Part shown: piece after piece, positions 35,111 through 50,456 of the stretch
Numbering within the stretch: the stretch's first letter is position 1
How the letters are laid out: the number at the start of each line of letters is the position of its first letter
Source: Spodoptera frugiperda
Taxonomy: Eukaryota; Arthropoda; Insecta; Lepidoptera; Noctuidae
Reading direction: 5' to 3'
Length of the DNA stretch: 64,000 nt
Assembly (NCBI RefSeq): GCF_023101765.2
Contig: NC_064236.1
Location: forward strand, 930,001-994,000
The notes under the pieces: model-generated
Told to the model about the DNA's origin: nothing
Database searches by the model: none
The model's input: only the letters and a program-made list of their open reading frames with translations
Program-made: the position numbers and the translations under genes

Positions 35111-38100
35111 AGACACCGTGCTACCACTGAGAAATTTTCGAAAAACCGAAAAAAGCCCAGTACTTTCATATCATAGGAAATTAATCGATTTGCGACCAAT
35201 TAATTAGTTCTTAAAACTCACACAGCAGTCTTACCAATAGACCTATAGTACAATAGTTCAGTATCCTTGACCAAAAATGGTGGGCATGATAAAAGACATC
35301 AAGTAGCTATTCTTCATTTAGGCATGTCAATGAAATGATAAGCTTATTATTATTAACAAGTTTATGTGACCCGCTCGAGCGTTTATCAAATACTAGGGTC
35401 TTGGTAACTGACGGACATTTGATAACTATGTATGTCACACAGACTGAGATATTGAAAAACAATGTGATTAATAGGGTTGTTGCTATGACAACGATGATTT
35501 ATTTTATTGGTTTTTTTTCTTAAAATTTGTTTGTGAAAACAAGTGGTCTGTTTTGCGATTGTTGAGCAAAGGGTTTGCGGTTCATCGTGAGAATTATTAA
35601 TTATAAAGTTTTTCATTATTATGTAGCGACACCTGACAAGTGACAGATGACAGAAGTCGCATATAGACTATCGACGAGCAAATCAACGGCTAACGTCATA
35701 AGTATCCTGCATCGCAAATTAGAAGTTTACATGCGAATAAACATAGGTAGAAAATCCCCACAATTATGTAAATTTCGAGACTGTGCATACTATCCCATAC
35801 TTTTAAATACATGTCTCTAATTCTACATGTTATCTAAAATCTTCGTATTCTTAAAATTGAGACTAGAGCTAGAAACAGCATGTTTTAGGAAACCTAAGTC
35901 TGATCTATTGTTCACACATGAATGAGAGAACAAGAAAGGGTCCGTAAAACAAAAGTGTGCCGAGAAATAACCGAGTAAGAACTGTAAGATATTCTTGTTT
36001 AGCTTAGAAATCTTTGAAAACCTTTCAAATTATGGTTGGAAATCTATTCCTATTTATTACTTCGCCTTTAAAGTAAGTAATTATGTTAATGTCTAAATAT
36101 AGAAAAGGGACGCACTATATGTATTGTGACGTCAATACCATTAGAGCCTTTATGTAAGAAAGAGACAAAGAGATTTCTCTACTCCCACATCTTAACTTAT
36201 AATTTTTGAATTATCAGTATTTTTTATAAAAGTATTGTTTATGAAATATAAAATCTAAGTATTTATGATTAAAGGTCAATTTTGTTAAAAAATTGAAACG
36301 TTGACCACTAGCAGTAGATCAGATCCATATTTTATCAAAGTATAGCTACGACCCAGTTGCACAAAGTTTCAAGCCAACTTTGAAATGACAACACAATGCA
36401 ATAGTGCTGCTATTATAAATCGCTTGAAGACTTGGGGAAATATAGTAAAGGGCCACTATACTAAAGACCTATATGCTGTCCATGAAACAGGTTTGCCACA
36501 ATAATCACGCATAGTCTTAGTGACCAGGAGATTAGAGATCACTGATGCCCGGACTCTGTTGAATGTAAAGTCTGAGTCAAAGCCACCAGGAAGCAAAAAG
36601 GTAACAGACATAACCTACTCTACTGTCATCACATGACAGAAGTAAAGGATTATCTAAACAATGGTATTATAATAAATAATATACTAGTAGCTATTGTCAA
36701 TAACCTGCCAATTATAGGTTTTGACGTACATTTTACTTTTGTAGGTTTCAATATTGTGGATTTATTTTCGAATCCACAGCTCTATTGTTTACTCGATACG
36801 ATCCCACTTACAGTTTGTTAGGATGTATGTATGTATGGAGATATGTATGTTTGTTATTCTTTCAAAAACAAAAACGAAACACCGCTGCACTAATTCAAAT
36901 GCAATTTAGCACAGAGGTTGATGGTATAGAAAGAGGTAGATGACTGTCTGGAATAACAACCAAAATTAGTTTTTAACCCGAGAAACAAGTTAATCCCGAA
37001 ACAAAACAGAACCAGCAAAGCATATCTCAGGTCACCTGATAAAAACATGCTAGACCTACTGTACGAAATACAAAAATAATCGAAACATGTATTCACTATC
37101 ACTATCTTAAGCGGATTCATTACGAAGCTACCACAACGACACGCTACAAAGCGATGCTTAAGTTCAACAAATAAATGTTAGATTACTTAGAACAAAACTC
37201 CTACGCATCGAAGTTAATATATTCACAGTTATCTATGACAAACATCTCATAGGCAGATCAAAAGCCTATTTAAATGTTTCTGGAGGCTAAATAACACGGC
37301 GTCTCCCTTCGAGTGAAGGCACTGCCTGTTTTACATCTCGCTTTTATATGTTGTTTGCATTTACAAAATATGTGCGTTTAGCTTTGTAACAATGCGAATA
37401 TCACTGACTGAAAAAGTTTAAACCTTTTTTTGATAGGAGAGGTACACTTGTTCGAAGTTTGATTGTTATGTTATTTATACAGATAAATATGGTCTTGACT
37501 GATCGTAACGTAACTACTCTCAATAAAGAGAACTTACAAAAAAAAAAAACTGTAAGAGAGACATGCTTCTGTTCGCTTCTACTTCTGGTCTTTTCCCACT
37601 TTTTCAATCGAACATTTCGACGAAAAAGTTTGTTCGAACGGGGCGTGGGTGCGTTCTCAAATAAAACGTCTTATTGCACAAAGAGATATGACCTGGTGTT
37701 CCTATCAGATATGTAGTATGTAAGATTCGGATTTAATATCCGCACGGGAACTGAACTTGGCAGTATGAGCTATAATCTCAATTAAACTAGGTATATTGTA
37801 TGCTTGTTTTTATTTTTGGAAAAAAGTCCTTCATAAGGAAGTGTCCCTTTTATACAAACTATTATATTGACTGAAAAAGTACTAATGATTTAGTCAGCAC
37901 CCGCCTTATTCACGAGATTTAGCAGTTTTAGCTCTCCCGTTTTTGGGTAGTAATAGTAATTTCATGGCGAAAGTTTTCAAATTGAAACCGTTTAACAGTA
38001 TTACAGAATTTATATAAACACGTGCTTACGTAAAAACCTATTTGTTGGTCGCGCTTTTGTGTCAAAGATCCACGCATCAAAGGAATAATAAACTTCCAAC

Positions 38101-41100
38101 AATGTTGTTCTAGACACAAGTAATTCGTCTCCTATTACGTTCGTAATACTGTAAAAATTATTCCATGTTTACTTGTGCCAGAGATAAAAACAAACAGATA
38201 TAAGAAAAAACAAGGGTACCTCCGTCTAACAAGTAGCTTACACATTGTATTTTCGATGGCTATGAATAGAATGTTCACAGAACAATGTTTGATGCGAGCA
38301 ATCGCTGTAATTTTGAACGCAAAAACTGTTTTTAAATCTTCTTTTTATGCGTACGCTGGAGTTCATTAGATTAATTAATCCACTACGAGGTACAAAATTG
38401 TTTGTAAATTGGAATTATTCCGATATTGCAACTATTTGATTTGAAAAACTGGATTTGTTTATCTGTTACAGTCAAAGCCCGAACTACGTTTAATCGTAGG
38501 ATTTACTAGGAAATCCTAAGATTTATTGACATGTGTTGGTAAAGGTAAGTTTTTATTCTTATTTGAGGATTTGTTTGGTTTTATCATTCCTATTCAGTAA
38601 ATACTAGGTTTTATCCATGTGGACATTTACCAGAAATGTTGGTTTTAGGAATAAAACCATAGTTATTTGATTCTTAGTCAATTATTTTAATCTTTTAACT
38701 ATTGTCACACACTTGTTTAGCTTAGATTGAATTAGCATATTATAGTTTTATGTTATACCTAGCTGTTTTTGACGTTCAAAAGTCTTTCCTTCCTGGACTA
38801 TTTGAAACAGACTTTGATTTCTGCCCGGAGGGTTTTAAGTAATCTAGTTAGAATAACTCGGCTTGCCCTATCTTTTGCTTGAACGGACACGTCAATAATA
38901 CGAATTTTTCAACCTTTACTGCGCCTTTAATGTTAATCCTAAGAATCCAGGTGAATGTTGGTAAAATTTACAATAGCAAACATTTTTACGGATATTCACT
39001 ACTCATGTAAGTAATTGGTCGATACTAGGATTTACTGGCAAATCTATAGATTTACAGTAGTTTGATCTTTTACAGTAACATATATGTACATAATATGTTG
39101 TCGGGCAATATGTGTGTAAATTGATATTAATGTCCTATGTTCGCTCTCGTTGCGTGTAATTTTGTATTGTTATTTTGTGCAACTCGTATGACACAGGATT
39201 TCAAATTATCAGTTTCGGATTGACGAATCAGTCAGAATTGTCAGCAGTTTTATTATTAATTAGAATGATAGGAGATCAATATCTACAGACGAGTATTATT
39301 TTTATATTGCTGTCATTATTTTAACAAGTTCCATTTGTATTGTTTCAGTTTAAAGTCCGTAGTTACTTGCAAAGGGAGATGAAGATCAAATATAGTATCG
39401 TAAGCGGATCAATGGCGGTCGGCAGTCGTATTGCAAGAATTGTAAATTGCATTGCGTCTCTAGTCATGCTTCTTCAAACCAGCTTATATTGTCTGAGGAA
39501 CTTCTCGAAAGTCAGTTGTAAGCAGCTTATGTTATTATTTTGAATAAATTTTATAATATTGCTGCAATAAAATATTTATTGGTCAATGCTTAGAAGACTG
39601 TTCCTTATAAGGGTCTTGATACCAATTAATTGGTTGGCTCGACCTCAGTGCAACGCCACAGTATCATTAAAGACGTCTTTTAGTAGATTCGTGTCTTGTT
39701 TTGAAGCTGTGCTTCATTCTCTGGTGTAAACTAGCTTTCTTTGATAAGGTCGTAATGCAGTATACTGCCATAAGCTGTAAGTACTCGAGGAGGTCCCGAC
39801 AAATGCAAGATGTTCTTTTGACGTCGCCTTTAGGTACAATTTTGAATGCAAAGAGGTTTTTGTATTGAGTTAAGTATGACGCTTCAGACTAGGAAGACTT
39901 ATTTTGACCTTGTCTCTTTGTCTTAAGGTGGTACCTTTATTAGTTTTGCTTGTAGGGCGTATGCTAGATGCCAATGTAAGTTTTTGAGCAGCTTTGATTC
40001 TGGTTAATAGGGAGTTACTCTTTGGCTTAAGTTATGGTTGAAGGTTTTAAGTATTCGGCTTAGTAAGGTCTAAACACGTTGGCACGCAGCACGCTAACTC
40101 GGTGGGGTAGTGGGACAGACGCAAGCGCATGCTGCATGCTGGTTTTCTAACGTGTTGGAATGCACGATCCGAGATATTACTAAATACTGTTTAAATATAC
40201 TTTTGCAATGGACGCGATGACAAATTATAATTTAATTATTAGAATTTTATCTTAGTAGGGTTTAAAAAGTAAATTGACATAATTAATCGAATGTCAATGT
40301 CAATCCAATACATTGACACTTCTATTCACCCGATCGTTTTAAATCCTATTTGCCTATGGTAAATTTGACATTTCAGATCAAGTATTTCCCAAGCTGACGG
40401 ACTGACTGACATAAGACTAAAATTATGAGGTGATCTAGTTCAGTAACCTAATTTGCTAATGTGACTGGACATGCGTTAATAGGTTATGCGTTAACAACAA
40501 TTCAGATTTATGTTTCTAACGAACCGGCGCACATTTGGCAGTGCGCACCTGGCAACGCGGACGAATCACGCGCAGGGTTGCCATATGATACGATTTGTTT
40601 ATGTGCTCGATAATAATCAGTCAATGTACCGTATACAATTTCTTGTTCCTTAGAATTGTTTTTGGGTTGTGAGATTTTTGTTTATGTGGGTTTTATATTA
40701 TGGGGGTTTATTTATAGAGAAGTTACATTTGTTGGTTTAATTGATCATAATGTATAATATTTGTTATATTTAACCACAGGCCTACATTGTGTTTACCGAA
40801 ACACCCATTACGTTACACTTTTGATCAACAAAAATTAACACATCTCTAGTAAATTATACGTTAAGAATTCATTACTTTTCTGTTCTAAATAACACCCTAC
40901 AAATTATTGTTCAATTATTTTTCTATAGTAGTAAAGTTTAAACGATAATTCCAATTAATTTAACCATAAAGAACCGACAATGCAAACTAAAATGACAATA
41001 CAATTACTACGAAATATTAAAAATAAGAAATAACCCTAAAATGGCGACCCTACGCCCAACAGGGTTGTTAACCCGAATGAAATCGGTACCGTTAGTTACC

Positions 41101-44100
41101 CGCGCGCGCGCACCTTCGCGCTCCTCGGATGCACTACGAAAATGCAGAGCATTGCATCAAGACTCTCGTTCGTCACAACTGTCCAACTGATTTTAGATCA
41201 TGATGAATTACCGATCGATAATAATGTTTATCGATTAAAAATATATTTTAATAAGATTAGACAAAATGTTAATTTATGTTAATGTGTATTTTAAAGATTA
41301 AATTTTATTGATTGTCTTTAGTTTTTTTAGATCAATTTTTGACGTTGGTTTTATAAAAATTCTGTAAAAAAAGAAGAGAGAGATCCTGAGATGTTTGAAT
41401 TATAATTGACAGAATCCTTAAATATATATTTAATTCACAAGATTTTTTTATCAATGAAAGTTTCAATATTTTTGTTCCTATTCCAATTATAATAATACGA
41501 AAGGTTATAATTTTCAGAAAATACCAGTGATATTGTGTACGCACATCTTGGGACAAAGATACAACTAAAATACACATACTTTTTTTTCTTTATATTTATA
41601 TTAGTTTAGCTACAGTTATTATTTAACTTTTTTCAAATAGGAAAAATCACTTTCTAAGTATTTTAATCACATACTACTTATTTGATAGATAATAAAAAAT
41701 GTATCAATATCAGAGACATCTCAATCTTTCTAGATTCATAGAGAATAGTGCAATAAATTTTATAGAATTAAATAAATAAAAAAAATGATTTTAAACATTA
41801 AGACAATCATTGGGTGCAATGCAACTCGGACACGAGTGGAACTTAATTCGGACATAAAAGTACTGGATACGTACATTTCGTAGTTGACACGAACATTCAT
41901 CGTGTTACTGTCTCCTAGTATTTTTTTAATATATTACACTACTCACGGGATAGTAAGATAAACGGAGAACTCAGGGTTGGGGAATTTTTCATCTCAAGAA
42001 ACTTAACCCTCAAAGAAAACAGTGAAATGGTTTTTTTTACCATCTCGGAAGCTGTACAGAGACTTTATTCCAAAATGCCTTTTGATTTGAATGTGCTTTT
42101 GATGTTACTGAGAAACAGGAAGCTTAGAATCCTAGATAATAAGGTATTTCAAATATTAGTATTATTTAAAATACCTAGCCCTTTAGCTGGTTTTTATCGC
42201 GCTTAGACCCCTAAGCTCCTTACGAAGTTTCATCTTTTGAAATTTAAAGGTATATCAATTATTACACTGAATATTTTTTTATATACATAATTACAAAATT
42301 ATAATTATTATTTTACCATAAATAAGGATTTTTGCTAATAGTTTTGTAATGTTGTAACGTTTAACGCGTTTGTAGTAAGATTTTAGTTTTTAGCTGGATT
42401 GAGCGCTAGAGAGTGATATAGGATAGTTTTTTTTTTCTTTTAGTAGCCGAGTAAAGTTGCGGACGGAAAAATAATTATATATATTCGTGATAATCGCCGA
42501 CTTTACTGAATTAAATAAGATTGCATATTTGCGTCAAGGAGCTTAGTTTGGCTTTAAAATAATTTAATATTTTTAGGACTGGTAAAATTCTATGTAATAA
42601 AAAATACATACAGGTTTGAAAAGTTCATTTTCAATATACTTAAGGTACGTTGCGTTAAAAAAAATGGGTGTTGATCATAATTTTATTGCGTCAAATTTTG
42701 TTTGCTGGTACAACAATGCTTTCGCACATAAGGTACGTTGATATTACGTATTGTGTTTATTAAATTACAAAATCCAATTAGTAAAGCTATTGTTTTAACA
42801 ATTATATGACAATGTTGTTAATTTCGTATATTTTAAATCATAAAATGGGTCAATGCGAATAGTTAAGACTGAACATATCTGCAGAGATTTTAGTTACATT
42901 ATTAGATCTTGGAAAGAACAGTACTTTATTGTTTCCGGACTCGACGCGTATTAGAAGCACTTTTAAGGATTTGTCCGACGGGACCTCCGGGCGGGCTGCA
43001 GTTTCCGCACAAACGGGTTTTATAAAAAATAATAAATGCTTTAAAATTTGAACACATTTAAGACGTTCTAAACCCCGTTTTTACATACAAGAAAATGTAT
43101 ATTACATGTTTTATATATCTTAATTTTTTAAAATACCAAATTAACCAGAATAAATTAACCCAAATTAATAGTACAATAGGTCACCAGTGCCAAGATTATC
43201 TAGAATGTCGTAAAACATCTTACGTGTCGTGATAGCAGCAGTTTGATCTAACTATTGTTTGCAATGATAACGAGATAACGTAAGCCTTCACCTGCCGGCG
43301 GCCGAAAATTCTTAATTTTTCACAATTTAAAAGTACGCTGAGACCTGTCAAGAGTTAGAACGCTAAGTTTTCCCCGCCGATGCAATCGTCGAAAAGTTAC
43401 TTAAACTATTTTTCTCCGAAGACGTGCAACCGTGAAGCATTCGATGCCAATTTTAGGGAGAAATATTTTTTTTTAACGTTAGTAAAAATATTGAAGCAAT
43501 TTGTATAACTTCCACTGATTTGTTACCGTTCTATGTGGTGTTCGATGTGTCGCGAAACTTACGGGTTGTAGTGAGACCGCGCGGGGTGTAGCGAGGACGT
43601 GCGTCCGAGCGCACGGGTGGATGCCGACTGGCGGCAGCAGCGTTGGCGGGAACACCGTCAAGCAACCTATGACTGCATCTCGCGGGTTGAATAACTCATT
43701 ACTCGATGGGATTCGAAGGAAATCGACTACTTAGTAACGAACTGAAGTCGGTTAGGGATCGTATAAAGAGGCATCACGAGATATTTCGGCACAGCTGAAA
43801 TGACGAGGAATGAGATGGGATTATTATTAGGTTTTTTCGCGACAACAAACCTACTGCCTAGTTTTAATGAGCGTTTCTGTTGTTGATACTACGTGCGAGG
43901 TAAAATACTCGTAGATACAGCATATTACTCTGATTGCACAAGAATTTAAAACATTGACATTCCGTTAAATTATCCAGTCCCACATACATTTATGTATGTA
44001 ATGTAAGCCCTGCATGGCTGGAGATTATCGTTTCTTATTTTATAGGCTTGTTAAATCGAGCTTAATGAGGAGAAATCTAGTTTTGGAACTCTTTGAAAAA

Positions 44101-44810
44101 TTCTGCGGTGACCGAGCTGCTGGAGATTTTTTGCTAGCAAAGTTTCGGTCTGACTAGATTTTACAAGGCTTTCCAGAGTCCGGTCGACACTTGAGGAAGT
44201 TTAGAACGACAGTTGCGGGGATTAGCCGGCTAGTTGGATGTTCCCGAGGTGTTATTCCGACCGACTTGTTACCACGTTCTCTTTAGACAATAAGGGGACA
44301 TTTTCTAACAATGATACCGTTTGATAATTCTAAGATTTTTACGTCGCTATTTTTGGATCAATTTTCTATTGTTTTATAAGAATGACCTTTTACATAAATT
44401 AAAAATCTGGTTGGAGTAATCTAGCATATCCAGAGGCTTTAAGAAATGTATCTGTAAACACATAAAACGTACCATAATATCGCTCATTTTCCTTGCAAAG
44501 ACAAAACAAGTAGACCTTCGCGTTTACACCGTAACCTATAACATTATAACGTTAGTATTGAACGAGAAACTCGAACGTGTCTTCAATCACTGAGGGAAAT
44601 GCAAGTGTGAACTTACTTACAGAATCACTTGCGTTATAGTGTAGTAAACCACATACTTACTTAGCATATTACTCGTAAACGGATTAGCATTGAACGCGAA
44701 GCGCGGGAAAATTTCAGATTAGGGCCAAGACGGCTGGATGCATTCACTGTTTTCTATGGATTCGTCACCTCAGTGATTTATACCTATTATTTAAATATTA
44801 TATTAATATT
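35111..44810. other. Non-coding, mostly AT-rich stretch with a GC-richer patch near its right end
   Basis: No exon, RNA gene or intact element recognised. Between about 43260 and 44260 the sequence is clearly richer in CG dinucleotides, most strongly at 43550-43640, but no convincing reading frame follows. That patch could be a promoter or untranslated exon. A partly palindromic block with AACACGTT/AACGTGTT ends lies at about 40070-40165. Confidence 0.45.
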
Positions 44811-45030
<220 letters not shown>

Positions 45031-46316
45031 ATTAAATGTTACTGCCATTAAATTATATTAAGGAATGTGAAGGATAGCTGTACCTAATACGGAAGAAAAT
45101 GTGTAACAGTTAATAGTTCACTTTTTTGTCTTGTGGTTGTATTTTTGGGGGTATCGCAAACTTTGCCTCTTACCTTTTAAGCGGCTTTTCCAGATATCTC
45201 TATCATCATAAAGACATACATTTCTAAACTCGACCAAATGACTTAAAACACTTCTAGACTTAATTAGAAAATAAAACAGAAATTCCTCCAGCACTTCGTA
45301 GCAAGGAAACATTACAAACAATTAAATATAATTGTAAAAATAAAACCGAGGAATGGTGTTTGATGTGAAAATATTTAGCCTTTTCTCAGTGGCGTGAAAC
45401 ACAGGCTTCTAAGTAGTAAAGTATGTACCCTATCTAAGGAACCACCTCAAGATCGCTCTTTAAGTAACATTAATCGGGTTTCTTATCAACCCTCGCACTA
45501 CCAAAAGGGCTGAACCGTCCCTAACGTCACTCTACAACTTTTAACCCTAACCGTTGGTAAATAGAGTGTATTTTTATACGTGGCACAATACAATGCTTGA
45601 GATTTTTACTGGCGTAGCTAAGCGAATCATACGTCACAATTTGCGGCTGTAAAATGAATTATTATAAATAAGTTAAGTTTAGCTAAATAAAAACGTCTAA
45701 TTCGTTTGTTATACCCGGATGAGTATACAAAATGGGATAAGCAGTACACCTTTATTGTCATGTTGCCTTATTAAGCAAGGTATTTTATGATTTGTTGATA
45801 ACTTTGGAACTTGGGACCCCATGGGGGTAGGCAGAGACAATGAAACGCCAATACAAATCTTACATACCGCTTTCGCTTCATCAGCAGCCGTCAGTCTTTT
45901 AATGCCTGCTTAAGGGTACTTTTAATTTGACCCTTATTTAACTATGAGACTTGATGTTTTAAACATCAAATCTAAAATTATGTTCAATATTATTTATTAT
46001 AATTATTTACAACATAAAACAATCTTTCTTACTAACATTTTAACCAGTCGTAGAACACAACCCGTGGTACTATTTCAAGAGCAACTCCAATGCACATTGC
46101 TAGTTACTTACGAGTTAATAACGTGTACTTAACACCCAAAACGTGTGTTAAACATGAATAAAATGTCACCTCTCTTGAATCCGAGACACAAAGGAGAAGC
46201 CACGAGGTGCTGTCACAAGATCATCTTATATTACACACAGTCAACTTGACTTGGGGTATTAAAAAGATCGTGCCACAATGCATGTTTGGCGAGGCTGGTA
46301 AGACGGCAGTTTTTTA

Positions 46317-46474
46317 TAGCTTTACTAGCTTCTGCCACGTTTTCGTGGCCTGTGTTATTCCAGACTATAGTTTACTCCTGTTCCAAATTTCATACCGATC
46401 CCTTCAACCGTTTTGACGTGATTGAGTAATGAACATAATTTTACACAAACTTTCGCATCTATAATGTTAGTAAG
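46317..46474 (+). repeat. Dispersed lepidopteran repeat, RTE-like 3' tail
   Basis: TAGCTTCTGCCACGTTTTCG, then CCAAATTTCATACCGATCC, TTTTGACGTGATTGAGTAA and ACTTTCGCATCTATAATG form the order seen in a very common lepidopteran repeat often placed at the 3' end of RTE-type LINEs (family from memory). The degenerate copy has no open frame. An inverted copy sits at 47765-47900. Confidence 0.55.
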
Positions 46475-47764
46475 ATGATATGGTGTTACGTACCTCCTTT
46501 TACTCCCTTGAACGGAAAAGAGGTGTATTTATAAAATTTTACATATTTTTTTCTCCAGTAATGTTATGATTTCCAGTAATATGAACAGATTCAAACGACG
46601 TTGTAGTGTAGTTACAACCCAAGCTAATGAAAGCGTGTTAAAAATATATTGTTTTTTTATTTTCTCATCGTTACAACTTTTTGTCTGCATGAAAATGTAA
46701 CATTGCCGTGACGATGCCGTACTTAGGAGAATGTTATTTCACATTAGGTTAGTTTTTCGACGCTCTGCAAATATATCGCTAGCTTAGTTTTGTCTTCATG
46801 CAACTAGTGTAGCGTTGCCTTAAAAATAAACGTACTTGTAATGAAATAAGTGATCTTATGGAGTTTACTATAATTTAATATGAAGATGCAGGTATTTTAA
46901 AATACTAGTTCAACAAGTATATCAATTTTATTAATAAGTAGTTTGCTTATAACTTGGTATGCTCATAAATACTTGCCTGTTTTCCTGCTCCAAAGGAATT
47001 TCAGAATAGATTCTTTTAGAAAAAAAAAAACGCAAAATTCCTTAAGAATCTTTACATTTGATTACTTACTTCCGTACTCAGATACATTTAATGATTACTT
47101 AAACTATTCCTTAGTAACGATTTTGCTCCGAAAACAATTGCTAAGGACTGGTTTAAGTAACCATTAAATGACTTTGAGTACCGTACGACATTTAGGATTA
47201 TTTTAACTAACAATAATTATAATTTCGTATTGTAATTTCTTTTCAGAATATTATTATTAACTTATTTTTTAAAATATAAGTATGATGATAAAATAAATAA
47301 ATAACTTCTTTGCTAGTTTGGATGTGACTTTTCTATGCGTCGTTCAGTCAATCGATATTTATAAGTAATGACACGATATGGTACTTAATCTTCGCAGAGC
47401 AAATATTTGTGATCGCGTCACGCAAAAATAAACTTTATTCACATTGATATAGTTTTATCTAAGAGGTAATATAAAGTTGAAACAAACGATAAGACTCATT
47501 CAATATTTTAAACAAGAAGCAACATAGGTACCTACATCCGTAACATTGTTCTTGTGTAAACTGATGATAACTTCATTGAGTAATATTTTGTTAGTTAGGT
47601 AACAATTTAGTCGTGAGTTCAAAAGATAAGCAACTGGATGATTTGGAAGTGATTGAGGGGAGGGAAGCTGCGTTCAGTAGAGGACGTCTTGTGCCTTGAT
47701 GAGGATGATGTAAAAGAGAGAAGAGTCCGTGACATTTAGTTTAATCCTTAGATTTGCGTAGCTT

Positions 47765-47900
47765 ATCACACTAACATTATAAATGTGCATTTTTTTTATG
47801 TTTCTCTGTTAATCACGCTGAAATGGTCATGAGCTGACTTGGGTGAAAGGATACATTTCATCGCACGGGAACATGAACGAAGCCGCGGGCAGAAGCTAGT
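47765..47900 (-). repeat. Inverted second copy of the RTE-like 3' tail
   Basis: Read on the minus strand: CTAGCTTCTGCCCGCGGCTT, then GTGATTAACAGAGAAACAT and CATTTATAATGTTAGTGTG. The same order as the copy at 46.3 kb, in opposite orientation about 1.3 kb away. Confidence 0.55.
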
Positions 47901-50371
47901 TATTACATAGTTTTCTAATACATATGTATACGAGTATGTATTCCCTAACATGTACGGAATGAGTTTTAAGGAGATACAAATATAACTATGAAAGATAATA
48001 TAAAGCGGACCCATGATAAACTAATTTTGTGTATGTGCCTCAGGTTTAATCGGCAAATTCTTTTTACTTTTTTCGTAACTATATTATAATTTCAGGTTGT
48101 AACTACGCGATAGAGATGGACAAACGAATTGCTATTACATTAACATTATGTGTTGGCCACGGTTGTCACACTAAATTACAATTTGTGAGTGATCCAATCA
48201 AGGTCTCATCATCGACTACTTCACATGTATTACTTCAATAAATTTGCCCTTGGTTTGATTTTGTCATAATTATTATATCATAGTAATATTAGTCTAATTT
48301 GACGTAATATTATACCATACAAAGTGTGTCTTCGTGTCTAATTTCCATGTAGTCGATTAGTTACAAAAAATGGTCGTATAAAAGAGTTTAATACTGAAAT
48401 TTAAATCTACCAGTAAAAATGATAAATTATCTCTTAATTCTTAATTTTTAGAGAAATAAGTTAATAGGTCTACGTCCTTATCTACATTAACAAGTAATAC
48501 ACATCATTTTTAAGAGAAATAAAACCAGTATTAATTGAATTTTTTTTTTTGTTACGGATATACAACTGTAAAGTGAATTGTCTGCTTTTAATCAATACTC
48601 TCTGATCTTATATCAGAGACGTTATAAACCAACAAACACATCGCTCTACTCAAAGCCTAAAACCTAGTATCTCAGAATTTAAACCTGGATGGGAGCTAGC
48701 TTTACGTAGAATCGAATATTTGCATTTTGGCTTTATATTGCCTATGTCAAAAGGTTTCGGTTGCTATCAATATAAGACTTGACTGGATATTGAACTGTCA
48801 AAACCTTGTTACGGTGCTTTTCCACCAGATATTTGCTATGCTACGTTGCAGTGGGTGCGTTTGACTTCTGCCAATCAAATTCATTTGCACACATTGGCAT
48901 TGATGGAAACCGAATTTGCTAAGCTATGTTTTTTTATATGGAAAGATGTATGCTACAGTGATAGGTGTGTGCTTTGGCTTTCGATTTATCGATATATCGT
49001 ATACTCGAGATGCGCATCTTCCTTGCACAGCTACATAGCTTAGTATCGGTGGAAACGTTCACATAGTTTCACAGCTTAGCTATTACATCTTCGAATTATA
49101 ACTACATAGAGATGGAAAATCACCCCTATAGAATGATGTGTGCTATCTGTTGATGACTGCTATCTACGAACCGTCTTTCGAACTAAAGCACATCAATAGG
49201 ATACTAATCCAGGGTACGTTTTGCTAAAGAACAAATGTTTAATTAATTAATTGTATGTATTTAACTAATTGAATACGAATGACATATTTTCTTTATTGCT
49301 ATTGAACGCGCAAGCAACGGATATAAGGGAATTGTTTAAACTTGATTAACTTTCAATTATAACATATTTACTTCTTGTATTCAAACAAATGGTGAACAAA
49401 GCAAGTTTCAAAAAATATTGAGAACACTAGAACTAAAGCCAAAGAACCAGCTACGTCGCCTAACATTATTTTAAACGTTGTTCATTTACATACACACTAT
49501 TTCCAAATGCTATTTTACCATCACATAGCAAATTGTCCTCTTGTCTCTTTGAAACAATACGTTTAAAATGAATCGAAAACCTGATAAACAGTTGAATACT
49601 TCATTTCTAATTTACATCGATGTTCCGATAGTTGACAATTAAAGGTTCATTCAGCACCTGAAATGACCAGTTTGCCCGTTACTGTCATATTACTGTGACA
49701 TGCAGTAATTTAATATCTTCCAATTTATTCCCTGACCGAACAGTTGGCTGTTTATTGTTTAATATAATTATAACGTGTTAATTATTGCGTTCATTAAATA
49801 ATAGACCACGTCATTCTGTTAGATTTTTGAAATATGTCATGGTTTATTCGATTAAAATATTATTATATAAGCCTATAAATTTTATTGTTCTCGCGACTTT
49901 ACCAATAATTCTTCTGAATCTGCATGGACTTGGCACAACCTCTTTGTTACTGTTTATATAGGTACTTATACTACAGAACTCTTTACTGATACTTCTAATT
50001 AGTCCTAGTGTATTTATTACTAAGTTTCTCAAAGAAATATATTTTCTTCTAACATATGTAGGTACTGACGTAAAATCACGTGGAACGCGTAAATAGTAAA
50101 ATTTCTTGCGAAGCTCATATCCGTCGTATTCTTCCGCCGATGACGTTTCGTTGACCCCGTCACGCTTTACAAGTCTTTCCCGAAACTGTATCGTAAACTA
50201 AACGTAATATTGGAGCTGGCCTAGTCCATAATTTTTATAAATATCTGACATAATTGTAACATAGCTATTGTAATGTAGAGATGATGTCGAAATTCTGGTA
50301 GAATTACAAAAAAAAAAAAAAAAAAATTGGCAATTATTTTTTACTGACCTAAAAATTGCCCCATGTATTGA

Positions 50372-50456
50372 TTTGAAATGTCGCATGATATTTCATGCGA
50401 CATTTCAAAACAGATAACACGAATCAAAATCTATTGATTTGATTCGTGTTATCTGT
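50372..50456. repeat. Two adjacent perfect hairpins
   Basis: Hairpin 1 has arms of 17 nt (50372-50388 and 50393-50409, containing AAATGTCGCATGA) around a 4-nt loop. Hairpin 2 has arms of 19 nt (50410-50428 and 50438-50456, containing CAGATAACACGAATC) around a 9-nt loop. No mismatch in either. They are back to back with no gap. They may be the core of a foldback transposon or a product of replication template switching. Confidence 0.8.

Larger units (their letters stand above)
45031..50371. other. Non-coding stretch between SINE copy B and the double hairpin
   Basis: Apart from the two RTE-like tails, only AT-rich sequence with short unrecognised frames and mononucleotide runs (for example at 47011 and 50308). 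A repeat remnant with GGGGTAGGCAGAGAC lies near 45820-45900. Confidence 0.5.
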
